Positions 1-5,806 of a DNA stretch of 5,847 nt are shown piece by piece. The position numbers and the translations under genes are program-made. Every line of letters starts with the position of its first letter. Position 1 is the stretch's first letter. The notes below the pieces were generated by a model. It had not been told where the DNA came from. It was given only the letters and a program-made list of their open reading frames with translations, and did no database searches. The stretch is taken from positions 1 to 5,847 of the forward strand of contig JAAZFF010000173.1 in assembly GCA_012511845.1 (NCBI GenBank), written 5' to 3'. The stretch is from Lentisphaerota bacterium. GTDB lineage: Bacteria > Verrucomicrobiota > Kiritimatiellia > RFP12 > UBA3636.

Positions 1-8
1 AAGCCAGA

Positions 9-24
9 GCCCGGCAAGCCGGGC
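9..24. repeat. GC-rich palindromic hairpin, copy 1 (inverted)
   Basis: GCCCGGCAAGCCGGGC is a perfect inverted repeat with 7-bp arms around AA. It is followed by AAAGGTAGGGCG, which is the reverse complement of the CGCCCTACCTTT phrase seen after copy 2. So this copy plus its flank is a rearranged, inverted version of the same module pair. There is no T-run on either side that would make it a standard intrinsic terminator. Confidence 0.8.
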
Positions 25-64
25 AAAGGTAGGGCGATGACCTCCGGGCGCGCCGAAAAACAGC

Positions 65-85
65 GGACCGCTTGGAAAGCCGTCC
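65..85. repeat. Imperfect hairpin ahead of a CCCTACC phrase
   Basis: Arms GGACCGCTT (65-73) and AAGCCGTCC (77-85) pair with one C-C mismatch around a GGA loop. The right arm runs directly into CCCTACCCTT (84-93), a variant of the phrase that also follows the hairpin at 239-254. This suggests one class of hairpin-plus-CCCTACC element with different stem sequences. Confidence 0.6.
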
Positions 86-108
86 CTACCCTTCTTCTCA
101 GCAACCGC

Positions 109-133
109 AGGTCGATGGAATCGATTTCGACCT
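109..133. repeat. Inverted repeat AGGTCGA/TCGACCT
   Basis: Seven-base arms AGGTCGA (109-115) and TCGACCT (127-133) flank an 11-base loop that contains ATCGAT. The repeat is perfect in the arms but stops at mismatches on both sides. It is another structured piece of the mosaic; no protein or RNA role can be assigned. Confidence 0.45.
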
Positions 134-155
134 CGAACTCGGGACTTGGGACTGA

Positions 156-182
156 CCCTATTGACCGCATTGACCATATTGA
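156..182. repeat. Three tandem 9-bp units, CCNYATTGA
   Basis: Units CCCTATTGA (156-164), CCGCATTGA (165-173) and CCATATTGA (174-182) follow each other without a gap and differ only at the third and fourth bases. Just upstream is a 7-bp tandem, GGGACTT/GGGACTG (141-154). Nine is a multiple of three, but no supported coding frame covers the array. Confidence 0.7.
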
Positions 183-224
183 GATAGCTTCGCAACCACG
201 GCTCATGAGGACATCCGCCCTCCT

Positions 225-261
225 GAGATCTGTCCACTGCCCGGCTTGCCGGGCTCGCCCT
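225..261 (+). repeat. Long direct repeat, copy A
   Basis: This 37-base copy starts GAGATCTGTCCACTGCCC, contains the GC palindrome (239-254) and ends GCTCGCCCT. It matches 383-440 with three base differences once a 21-base insertion in the second copy is allowed for. It is followed by ACCTTTT, completing the CGCCCTACCTTTT phrase (256-268) that recurs at 360-372. Confidence 0.75.
239..254. repeat. GC-rich palindromic hairpin, copy 2
   Basis: GCCCGGCTTGCCGGGC has perfect 7-bp arms around TT and is the exact reverse complement of copy 1. On the plus strand it is followed by TCGCCCTACCTTTT, with a run of only four T starting 11 bases after the stem, so it is a poor match to an intrinsic terminator. 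Confidence 0.8.
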
Positions 262-296
262 ACCTTTTCGCGGTTAAATCTTTCCGGCAGTAAAGC

Positions 297-322
297 TTTC
301 GTGAATTTTCGTGTGTTTCGTG
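297..322 (+). repeat. Three spaced TTTCGTG copies
   Basis: TTTCGTG occurs at 297-303, 307-313 and 316-322, with repeat starts 10 and 9 bases apart, close to one helical turn. The third copy leads into GTTAAC. It could be a same-face protein-binding array or simply a fragment of a dispersed repeat; the sequence does not decide. Confidence 0.5.
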
Positions 323-382
323 GTTAACGATCTACCCTGCTAAGCCTCTGCGTTCTCCGCGCCCTACCTTTTTGCGCTTCCA

Positions 383-440
383 GAGATCTGCTCACTGCCC
401 ACTAACCACTGCTCACTGCCCGGCTTGCCGGGCTCGTCCT
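383..440 (+). repeat. Long direct repeat, copy B, running into the hydrolase gene
   Basis: This is the second copy of the 225-261 repeat. Positions 383-400 match 225-242 and positions 422-440 match 243-261. Between them are 21 extra bases (401-421) that duplicate the neighbouring CTGCTCACTGCCC (388-400 and 409-421). The GC palindrome is at 418-433. The right end overlaps the 3' end of the minus-strand hydrolase gene and encodes its last residues and stop codon. Confidence 0.75.
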
Positions 441-2047
441 CTTAGCAGCAAATCACGTCGCGTACGTCTCAGCCAGTCAAGTGACTTGGGGAATTTATTA
501 AAATCTTCAAATTCGGACAAAATAGGATCACTCGGATGAATATCCAAAGTCTGCAACAAGGCAAGATCCTGAAGACTTTCCGAAAAAATCTCCCAGCGGA
601 TGGAATCGATCGGTCCATCCGGTCCAGGATATACCAGAAAGCAATCTCCATACGCCCACTCAGGCCAGTCACCTGCCGACAGTTCTGTAAACGGATCAAC
701 CAATTCCCGCTTTCCACGCTGCTGCCAATAGTTATAGCCCCAATGTAAAAATCCGCGCACTTCAAATTTCCTGCACAGCCATCCAAGCATGCGCATCTTT
801 GCAAGCGGTGTATCAACGAGCCTGTTTAAATACCGCCTGCGCGGATTACAGCAGAAGTACGTAAATGACGGTATCCCCTCATCATGGAACTGCTTCGTAA
901 CTCTGATTGATGGAATAGGCATATCAGTAATGCCCTCGCGTCCATACTCGATCTCGCTGAGAGCATCCATCGTTTTCATCCAGGGAGCAAGTTCCCTGAG
1001 AATCGTTCTGGCAACAAGATAATTTGCTCTCCCTTCCTCACCATGAGGTTCATCAGAGACATGGAAAAATGAAAATTCAAGCAATTTTTCATTATCCAGA
1101 AAACTCTTGAATTCAGGAAGAAATCGCGCAAGAAAGGTCCTGTATGTTTCAGAAGCAGCCTCTGTCTCCGGCTCCCATAAAAGCTTCTCATCTACACCCT
1201 GACCCTCGTAAATACGAAGCGCGTTTCTAGCCCCCCATTGGGTAAACAAATGTGTCCACTCAAAATTCTCGATTCCGCATTCTTTTGCCAAATCTACATA
1301 ACGCTTAACATCACTCCAGTCAAAGCTGTACCTTCCCTCACCTTCACACTTTACGCCCAGCAGCTGGGTCGGTCTTTTCACCCCGTCGAGCGGCGGAGTG
1401 AAAATCGGAGCGTAAATAGTATCCTGACCATGCAATACCAGATTTAACATATATGGCTTCACACGTTGCCAGAATTCTTCTTCGAAAGGCTTCAATCCAT
1501 GCCAATCGAGTATTGAATCATTATAAAACCATTGTACTACAGGAAAATTTTCCCGCTTTTTAATAACGACTTCATGGACAATGAATGTTGCCGAAAGAGT
1601 CCCTGTTATTTTTTTATCTTCTACAACAAGACGAATTTCTACATCATATTTGCCTGCCGGACAGCTCTCGGGAATATCGGCAGTAAACCAGAATGCACAC
1701 GTTTCACCTGCAGCAACCTTAGCCTTATTCTCGTCAAAAAGCGGATCCGGCACATATCCAGGTATATGACCTATACAGTCCTTCTCATCGTCCGGAACAC
1801 CCGTATTAAAATGCGGTACAGGGACAAACCCGACCCTGCGTATACGCACTGGGAAAGGCGCAGTACATACCTCCGCTTCAACTGTAACCACCTCGGCATC
1901 ATCGCCCTGATTCATATATTCTGCCGCTGTTTGAAAAGCAATCCTCTCCCCCCGGGCAACATCAAGCACCAGAGAATCAGGTTTTGATTTATTACCAAAC
2001 GGAAAAATCCGCACATGAGCATCCTGAAGCCAAAAATTAAAACCCAT
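413..2047 (-). CDS. Cytosolic glycoside hydrolase of the GH123/DUF4091 type
   Basis: This 544-residue protein most resembles the GH123/DUF4091 family. GH123 enzymes remove N-acetylgalactosamine by a substrate-assisted mechanism; the substrate here is unknown. Residues 1 to about 160 look like a beta-sandwich ending in a PAGKYDVEIRL strand pair. Residues about 165-500 look like the TIM barrel, with HVSDEPH (329-335) holding the adjacent Asp332-Glu333 pair expected for catalysis, GFLHWGYNYW (432-441), and PGPDGPIDSIRWE (474-486) followed by SESLQDLALL, a late family motif. There is no signal peptide, so it probably acts on imported sugars in the cytoplasm. The start is supported by AGGA eight bases upstream. 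The last nine or so residues (RGRARQAGQ) are written by the repeat mosaic and are probably not ancestral. It is divergent from the URO-D-like gene. Family call is firm, specificity unknown. Confidence 0.85.
   Translation of the reverse strand: MGFNFWLQDAHVRIFPFGNKSKPDSLVLDVARGERIAFQTAAEYMNQGDDAEVVTVEAEVCTAPFPVRIRRVGFVPVPHFNTGVPDDEKDCIGHIPGYVPDPLFDENKAKVAAGETCAFWFTADIPESCPAGKYDVEIRLVVEDKKITGTLSATFIVHEVVIKKRENFPVVQWFYNDSILDWHGLKPFEEEFWQRVKPYMLNLVLHGQDTIYAPIFTPPLDGVKRPTQLLGVKCEGEGRYSFDWSDVKRYVDLAKECGIENFEWTHLFTQWGARNALRIYEGQGVDEKLLWEPETEAASETYRTFLARFLPEFKSFLDNEKLLEFSFFHVSDEPHGEEGRANYLVARTILRELAPWMKTMDALSEIEYGREGITDMPIPSIRVTKQFHDEGIPSFTYFCCNPRRRYLNRLVDTPLAKMRMLGWLCRKFEVRGFLHWGYNYWQQRGKRELVDPFTELSAGDWPEWAYGDCFLVYPGPDGPIDSIRWEIFSESLQDLALLQTLDIHPSDPILSEFEDFNKFPKSLDWLRRTRRDLLLRGRARQAGQ
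418..433. repeat. GC-rich palindromic hairpin, copy 3, inside the hydrolase 3' end
   Basis: This is identical to copy 2. It lies within the coding frame, ending three bases before the hydrolase stop codon, where it encodes ARQAG plus parts of the flanking codons. A hairpin here could affect mRNA 3'-end stability or termination, but no T-run follows it on the minus strand. Confidence 0.75.
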
Positions 2048-2055
2048 AATTCAAA

Positions 2056-2059
2056 TCCT
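2056..2059 (-). promoter_or_regulatory. Ribosome binding site of the hydrolase gene
   Basis: AGGA on the minus strand lies eight bases before the ATG at 2045-2047. It supports that start and is the only clear Shine-Dalgarno sequence found in the window. Confidence 0.6.
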
Positions 2060-2064
2060 GTATA

Positions 2065-2094
2065 AATTTACTTTCAGCAAAGTGGTTGTGGCAA
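2065..2094 (-). promoter_or_regulatory. Candidate promoter for the hydrolase gene
   Basis: Read on the minus strand, TTGCCA (2089-2094) is a -35 with five of six consensus bases. TAAATT (2065-2070) is a -10 with four of six, at 18-bp spacing. The implied leader is short, roughly 10-12 bases, but still includes the AGGA site. This is consensus matching only; another TTGACC (about 2120-2125) lies further upstream without a good -10. Confidence 0.3.
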
Positions 2095-2097
2095 AAA

Positions 2098-2135
2098 AGT
2101 TACCATAACTGCAGGGCAGGGTCAACATTTCAACA
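2098..2135. promoter_or_regulatory. Possible operator sites between divergent promoters
   Basis: The inverted repeat AGTTA-CCA-TAACT (2098-2110) lies just upstream of the candidate minus-strand -35. Next come a tandem GCAGG-GCAGG (2111-2120) and a direct repeat TCAACA (2122-2127 and 2130-2135). Such clustered short symmetry in a divergent intergenic region could bind a regulator, but no regulator gene is in the window and short matches arise by chance. Confidence 0.25.
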
Positions 2136-2184
2136 GGTCTCATTCTTGTAAATTCCAAAATGACGTGATACAATTTTTCAAAAC

Positions 2185-2214
2185 TTGACATAAAAGTCGC
2201 ATTTAATAAATACT
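2185..2214 (+). promoter_or_regulatory. Candidate sigma-70-type promoter for the URO-D-like gene
   Basis: A perfect TTGACA (2185-2190) is followed after 18 bases by AATACT (2209-2214), four of six bases of the -10 consensus. The start would fall near 2221, leaving a leader of only about 12 bases before the ATG, with no Shine-Dalgarno sequence. The -35 is strong; the -10 is the weak point. Confidence 0.45.
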
Positions 2215-2232
2215 AATCCCTCATCGGTAATT

Positions 2233-3297
2233 ATGAGAACAGCTATTTCGCAAGTAGAAGAGTACCTGGAAGATTTGGAAAATCGTATTGAACCTCAAAT
2301 CGAAAACGAACTGATATCTCAATGGAAGTCTTTCCTTGAAGGAAATTACAAAGGCGAAATTTTCTCTCCACGTCGTCAGCGCAAAGCTCCCTCCCGCCTG
2401 GAATGGCGTGATATTTCAACAAATGATGCCATACGTGATCCTGTCAAAATGATTATAAGGCAGTTATCCGGTTGCTCCAATGCGCTTGCATCAGGTTCCG
2501 GAGCAATTCTCAGTGTTCGTACTGATTACGGCACAGGGATTATGCCGTCGATATACGGTGCTGAAATTTTCTGGATGGATGACGAACTTAACACACTGCC
2601 GACTACATGGCCGGTTAAAGGCGGAGCTGATGCAATTGAGCGTCTGTTAGATGCAGGTCCCCCAGAAATCAGGACAGGATTCGGTAAAGACTGTCTTGAA
2701 ACAGGTGAATTGTTCAGGCAGGCTTTCTCAGACTATCCTAAAGTTTCTGAATATATTTATTTATATCATCCCGATCTGCAGGGACCGATGGATGTGTGTG
2801 AACTCCTATGGGGATCAGCGATATTTCTGGATTTATATGACAACCCTGACCTTGTACACAAGCTGCTTCATTCGATAACCGATACATATGCAAGTTTCAT
2901 GAATTTATGGCTGAAAATAGCTCCCCCCAGAGGAAATTACTCAGCCCATTGGGGACTTTTCATGAAGGGGCAGCTTATGATAAGGGATGATTCCGCCATG
3001 AATCTTTCTTCAGAAATGTTTGATGAATTTATTCGCCCATATAATCAGCGATTATTATCTGAATTTGGCGGAGGAGCTATCCATTATTGCGGACGCGGCG
3101 ATCATTACATCGACAGACTGCCGCTCATGGAAGGCATTTATGCCGTAAATTTATCGCAACCTCATCTGAACGATATGGATTACATTTTTAAAAATACTAT
3201 TGATTGCGGAATTCCTTTAATAGGATTTTCGCGCCAGGCTGCAGAAGCTTATCTCGACAAAGGTTATAATTTCAGGGGACTGATGCACTGTCATTGA
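2233..3297 (+). CDS. URO-D-superfamily protein, MtaA-like rather than true HemE
   Basis: This 354-residue soluble protein resembles the uroporphyrinogen decarboxylase superfamily, which includes heme-pathway decarboxylases and zinc-dependent methyltransferases such as MtaA and MtbA that move methyl groups between corrinoid proteins and thiols. Family features include DLQGPMDV (181-188), the block from RDDSAMNLS (251-259) into EFIRPYNQRL (265-274), and the late barrel segment. IHYCG (283-287) gives His284-x-Cys286, matching the HxC zinc ligands of the methyltransferase branch; Cys325 or Cys353 might be the third ligand. The HemE active-site signature is not apparent, so heme synthesis is unlikely. 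The N-terminus, about 1-60, is charged and probably helical. An in-frame stop at 2191-2193 with no other ATG fixes the start. No corrinoid protein gene is adjacent, so the substrate remains unknown. Confidence 0.75.
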   Translation: MRTAISQVEEYLEDLENRIEPQIENELISQWKSFLEGNYKGEIFSPRRQRKAPSRLEWRDISTNDAIRDPVKMIIRQLSGCSNALASGSGAILSVRTDYGTGIMPSIYGAEIFWMDDELNTLPTTWPVKGGADAIERLLDAGPPEIRTGFGKDCLETGELFRQAFSDYPKVSEYIYLYHPDLQGPMDVCELLWGSAIFLDLYDNPDLVHKLLHSITDTYASFMNLWLKIAPPRGNYSAHWGLFMKGQLMIRDDSAMNLSSEMFDEFIRPYNQRLLSEFGGGAIHYCGRGDHYIDRLPLMEGIYAVNLSQPHLNDMDYIFKNTIDCGIPLIGFSRQAAEAYLDKGYNFRGLMHCH

Positions 3298-3324
3298 GCC
3301 CTTCCAATTAAATACCACAAACAA

Positions 3325-3330
3325 TATAAT
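3325..3330 (+). promoter_or_regulatory. Candidate -10 element ahead of the znuA-like gene
   Basis: A perfect TATAAT lies in the 48-base gap between the URO-D-like and znuA-like genes. The hexamer 17 bases upstream (TTCCAA, 3302-3307) is a poor -35. If used, it gives a very short leader to the ATG at 3346. Read-through from the upstream gene is the alternative, as no terminator hairpin is visible in the gap. Confidence 0.3.
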
Positions 3331-3345
3331 TTTACTTAGAAAAAG

Positions 3346-4227
3346 ATGAAAATAAAATCAGTACGCCTCCCAACCATTGCCCTTGCCCTGTGCTCCATGC
3401 TCGTCATTCAGGGATTTTGTTACGCAAAGCATACAGTTGCTGTAGCCGTACCTCCGATGAAGTTCCTGATTCAGGAAATAGGCGGTGATGACTGGAATTG
3501 TATTGTGCTTGCCGATAAGGGGCAGGATCCCCACATATTTGAACCATCCCCGAAATTGATGGAGCAACTTAAAGAGTGCGATCTGTTTTTCAAAGGCGAA
3601 TTGAAGTTCGAAGAAGTTTTATTAAAGAAACTGGCAAAGATAAATCCGGAAATGAAGGTTGTTCCGCTCGAAAAGAAACCTGCAACTAAAAAACATCTCG
3701 CCGGCAGGAGCTATACAGATCACGACGACTCCATTGATCCGCATGGATGGATGTCTCTGATAACGCTTTCCAGATACGCACAAATAATTTCCAGGGAATT
3801 CGCTTTGCTTGATAGCGCAAACTCTGAAACCTACAAAAAACGCGCCGACGCCTTCTACGAGAAGTCACAAAAAATGCAGGCAGAATACCTTGCAAGATTA
3901 AAAGAGGCTGAAATTACAGCTATTGCAGTTTATCACCCGGCGTGGGGACATTTCGCAAAAGAATTCAACCTGAAGCAAATTGCAATTGAGGCTCACGGGC
4001 TGGAGCCGGGTCCACGTCATCTCCACAATGTGAACATTGAATTAAAAAAGCATAACGTTTCAAAAATATTCGCCCAGAATAAGGCTGAGGCATCTCGTGT
4101 AAGCGAAATTGCAAAGACTCACCAAATTGAAACTGTAATAATTTCTCCACTTTTTGAGAATCCTGTCGCCACCATAAAAGCAACTGTAGATGCTTTATGT
4201 GATACCGACAAATCTGAGAACAAATAA
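3346..4227 (+). CDS. ZnuA-type metal-binding ABC transporter periplasmic protein
   Basis: This 293-residue protein belongs to the cluster A-I substrate-binding proteins (ZnuA/MntA/PsaA), which capture zinc or manganese in the periplasm and hand it to an ABC importer. Residues 1-27 form a signal peptide with a hydrophobic core (about 10-22) and a likely cut after CYA; Cys25 lacks a lipobox. Ligand motifs are visible: His63 in DPHIFEPSP, His133 in DPHGW and His197 in YHPAWGHF. The fourth site, usually Asp in a DPL context, reads ISPLFENP (266-273), with Ser267 in place of Asp; Glu271 lies near. The His-rich loop typical of many ZnuA proteins is reduced to TDHDDSIDPH (124-133). Neither permease nor ATPase genes adjoin it; murJ follows after 10 bases. 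Zinc is the likelier metal, but manganese cannot be excluded. Confidence 0.85.
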   Translation: MKIKSVRLPTIALALCSMLVIQGFCYAKHTVAVAVPPMKFLIQEIGGDDWNCIVLADKGQDPHIFEPSPKLMEQLKECDLFFKGELKFEEVLLKKLAKINPEMKVVPLEKKPATKKHLAGRSYTDHDDSIDPHGWMSLITLSRYAQIISREFALLDSANSETYKKRADAFYEKSQKMQAEYLARLKEAEITAIAVYHPAWGHFAKEFNLKQIAIEAHGLEPGPRHLHNVNIELKKHNVSKIFAQNKAEASRVSEIAKTHQIETVIISPLFENPVATIKATVDALCDTDKSENK

Positions 4228-4237
4228 GTTTCCAGAC

Positions 4238-5797
4238 ATGCAAAACAATGCTTCCGCAGTTAACAAGAAAGCCAATTTAATCGGTGCCCTTACCGGACTA
4301 AGTCGCATACTTGGTCTTGTGAGAGAAATGTTGACTTCGCGCCTTATCGGTGCAGGCCTGGCTCAGTCGGCATTCGTATTTGCATTTCAAATCCCCAACC
4401 TTTTCCGCAAACTTTTCGGAGAAGGTGCTCTTTCGTCCGCTTTTATTCCTGTCTTCAAAAGTGAAATAGACAGCGACAGGAAAAAGCAGGCGGAAGAAAT
4501 GGCTCGTGCACTATCGAGCATGGTCACCTTCCTTCTGACACTGATTTGTCTCCTGGGTCTTCTCGGCATCAGTGTCGCTATACCATTTACGGAGGATGGC
4601 GGCAGAGTCAACACCGTGCTGCGACTCACACGCATTATGCTGCCCTACTCCGTCCTAATTTGTGCGACAGCCTTTGCAGGCGGAATGTTAAACGCCCTGG
4701 GCAAGTTCGGTAAAACTGCCTTCGCTCCTGCCCTGCTCAATATTATATGGATAGCCACACTTTGCGGAATCTTCTTTTTCCCACATCTGGACCTGTACCA
4801 GCGCGTTAAAATTGTGGCATGGTCTGTTCTGATTTCCGGTGTTCTCCAACTCATGTATCTCTTCTTTGCCGTACGTCGTTGCGGCATGAGCCTCACCCCG
4901 ACCTTCTCCGGTTGGCATACTGAATACGTAAAACTTGTTTGGGGAAATACCTTTATCGGCGCAATTGGAATGGGAGCCGAACAAATCAATCTGCTTCTCG
5001 ACAACCTCCTTGCAATGTGGGCAGCACCATGGGCGCCGGCGGCAATTTCTTACGCGGAGCGTATAGTGTACTTGCCTCTCGGCGTAGTTGCAACGGCTTT
5101 TGCTGCAGTTTTGCTGCCATCGTTTTCATCAGATTTTGCACGTGGAAACGAAGAGCATGCTGCAAAAACACTGACAGAAACACTAGAAGATCTTCTTCTG
5201 ATAATGACGCCTGCGTCTATTGCTTTAATTTTCCTTTCACCTGAAATAACACGCATCATATATGAGGGCGGCAAATTCGATAGTACAGACACCACTCGTA
5301 TCTCCAGAGCTCTCGCTTGCTACGCTCCCGGGTTGCTTGCATTCAGCATATACAAAATTCTCACGCCTTGGTTCTATGCTAAAAAAGATGTTAAAACACC
5401 GCTTCGCATTGGCTTGTGGATGGTTGGCACTAACGCCATTCTCAACATCATCCTTGTACTTACTCTTCCTGTAGAATGGAAACACGCTGGTCTTGCCGGC
5501 TCAACAGTCGTTTGCTCAGTCGCCTCCTGTATAATACTTGCGCTCAAGATTCGGGCAGGTTCCAGACAAGTTAATTTCAACTTGCTGATAAACCCGGCTG
5601 TCAAATATCTTTTTGCGTCACTTCTCATGTGTGCATCATTATGGTTTGCGAAGCATTTTATCGGAGAACTCGTTGGAAAACAGGGCTGGCAGTCCATTGC
5701 AACATTCATTCTTGCTGTTCTCGTCGGATTATCGGTATATACTCTGGCAGTGTGGAGACTCTCCCCCAAAACCTTCCGCAGAGTCCTTGGATTCTGA
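4238..5797 (+). CDS. murJ: Lipid II flippase MurJ (MviN family)
   Basis: MurJ moves the peptidoglycan precursor lipid II across the inner membrane. From the ATG at 4238 the protein has 519 residues, close to the 511 of E. coli MurJ, with repeated hydrophobic segments consistent with about 14 membrane helices. Clear family blocks are SRILGLVRE (22-30), PNLFRKLFGEGALSSAFIPVF (53-73), AERIVYLPLGV (273-283) and FYAKKDVKTPLRI (379-391). By-eye alignment matches E. coli Arg18, Arg24, Arg52 and Arg270 to Arg23, Arg29, Arg57 and Arg275, while the Asp39 position is Ser44. The gene starts 10 bases after the znuA-like stop, suggesting cotranscription. An in-frame ATG at 4190 would add 16 residues overlapping the upstream gene, but the family N-terminus favours 4238. 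No Shine-Dalgarno sequence is obvious. Confidence 0.95.
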   Translation: MQNNASAVNKKANLIGALTGLSRILGLVREMLTSRLIGAGLAQSAFVFAFQIPNLFRKLFGEGALSSAFIPVFKSEIDSDRKKQAEEMARALSSMVTFLLTLICLLGLLGISVAIPFTEDGGRVNTVLRLTRIMLPYSVLICATAFAGGMLNALGKFGKTAFAPALLNIIWIATLCGIFFFPHLDLYQRVKIVAWSVLISGVLQLMYLFFAVRRCGMSLTPTFSGWHTEYVKLVWGNTFIGAIGMGAEQINLLLDNLLAMWAAPWAPAAISYAERIVYLPLGVVATAFAAVLLPSFSSDFARGNEEHAAKTLTETLEDLLLIMTPASIALIFLSPEITRIIYEGGKFDSTDTTRISRALACYAPGLLAFSIYKILTPWFYAKKDVKTPLRIGLWMVGTNAILNIILVLTLPVEWKHAGLAGSTVVCSVASCIILALKIRAGSRQVNFNLLINPAVKYLFASLLMCASLWFAKHFIGELVGKQGWQSIATFILAVLVGLSVYTLAVWRLSPKTFRRVLGF

Positions 5798-5806
5798 GAG
5801 CGGACA

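Larger units (their letters stand above)
1..412. repeat. Repeat-mosaic intergenic region without a credible gene
   Basis: This stretch is a patchwork of short repeated phrases. It holds perfect and imperfect hairpins (9-24, 65-85, 239-254), a module CCCTACCTTT or close variant in both orientations (about 25-35 inverted, 84-93, 258-267, 362-371), a 7-bp tandem GGGACTT/GGGACTG (141-154), a 9-bp tandem (156-182), spaced TTTCGTG copies (297-322) and long direct repeats (225-261 versus 383-440). It looks richer in G+C than the genes to its right. The open frame across 37-327 is built from these repeats, has low-complexity Arg/Ser-rich composition and resembles no family I know. I read the region as a cluster of dispersed intergenic repeats; copy number elsewhere in the genome cannot be seen from here. 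Confidence 0.75.

Noticed and set aside
37..327. Open frame of 96 codons on the plus strand in the repeat region
   Set aside because: It is assembled from hairpins and tandem repeats, has no ribosome binding site and no family resemblance; its composition follows the repeats.
225..440. CRISPR-like array
   Set aside because: There are only two long copies with unequal internal structure, no regular spacers and no cas genes; they fit dispersed repeats better.
1532..1987. 151-codon open frame antisense to the hydrolase
   Set aside because: It lies wholly opposite a well-supported coding gene and its product is Cys/Arg/Ile-rich without any recognisable domain; a shadow frame.
3298..3345. Terminator between the URO-D-like and znuA-like genes
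   Set aside because: The gap is AT-rich with no stem of useful length.
4190..4237. Upstream in-frame start for MurJ overlapping the znuA-like gene
   Set aside because: The extra 16 residues do not resemble the MurJ N-terminus, the family starts close to the membrane helix, and no ribosome binding site precedes 4190.
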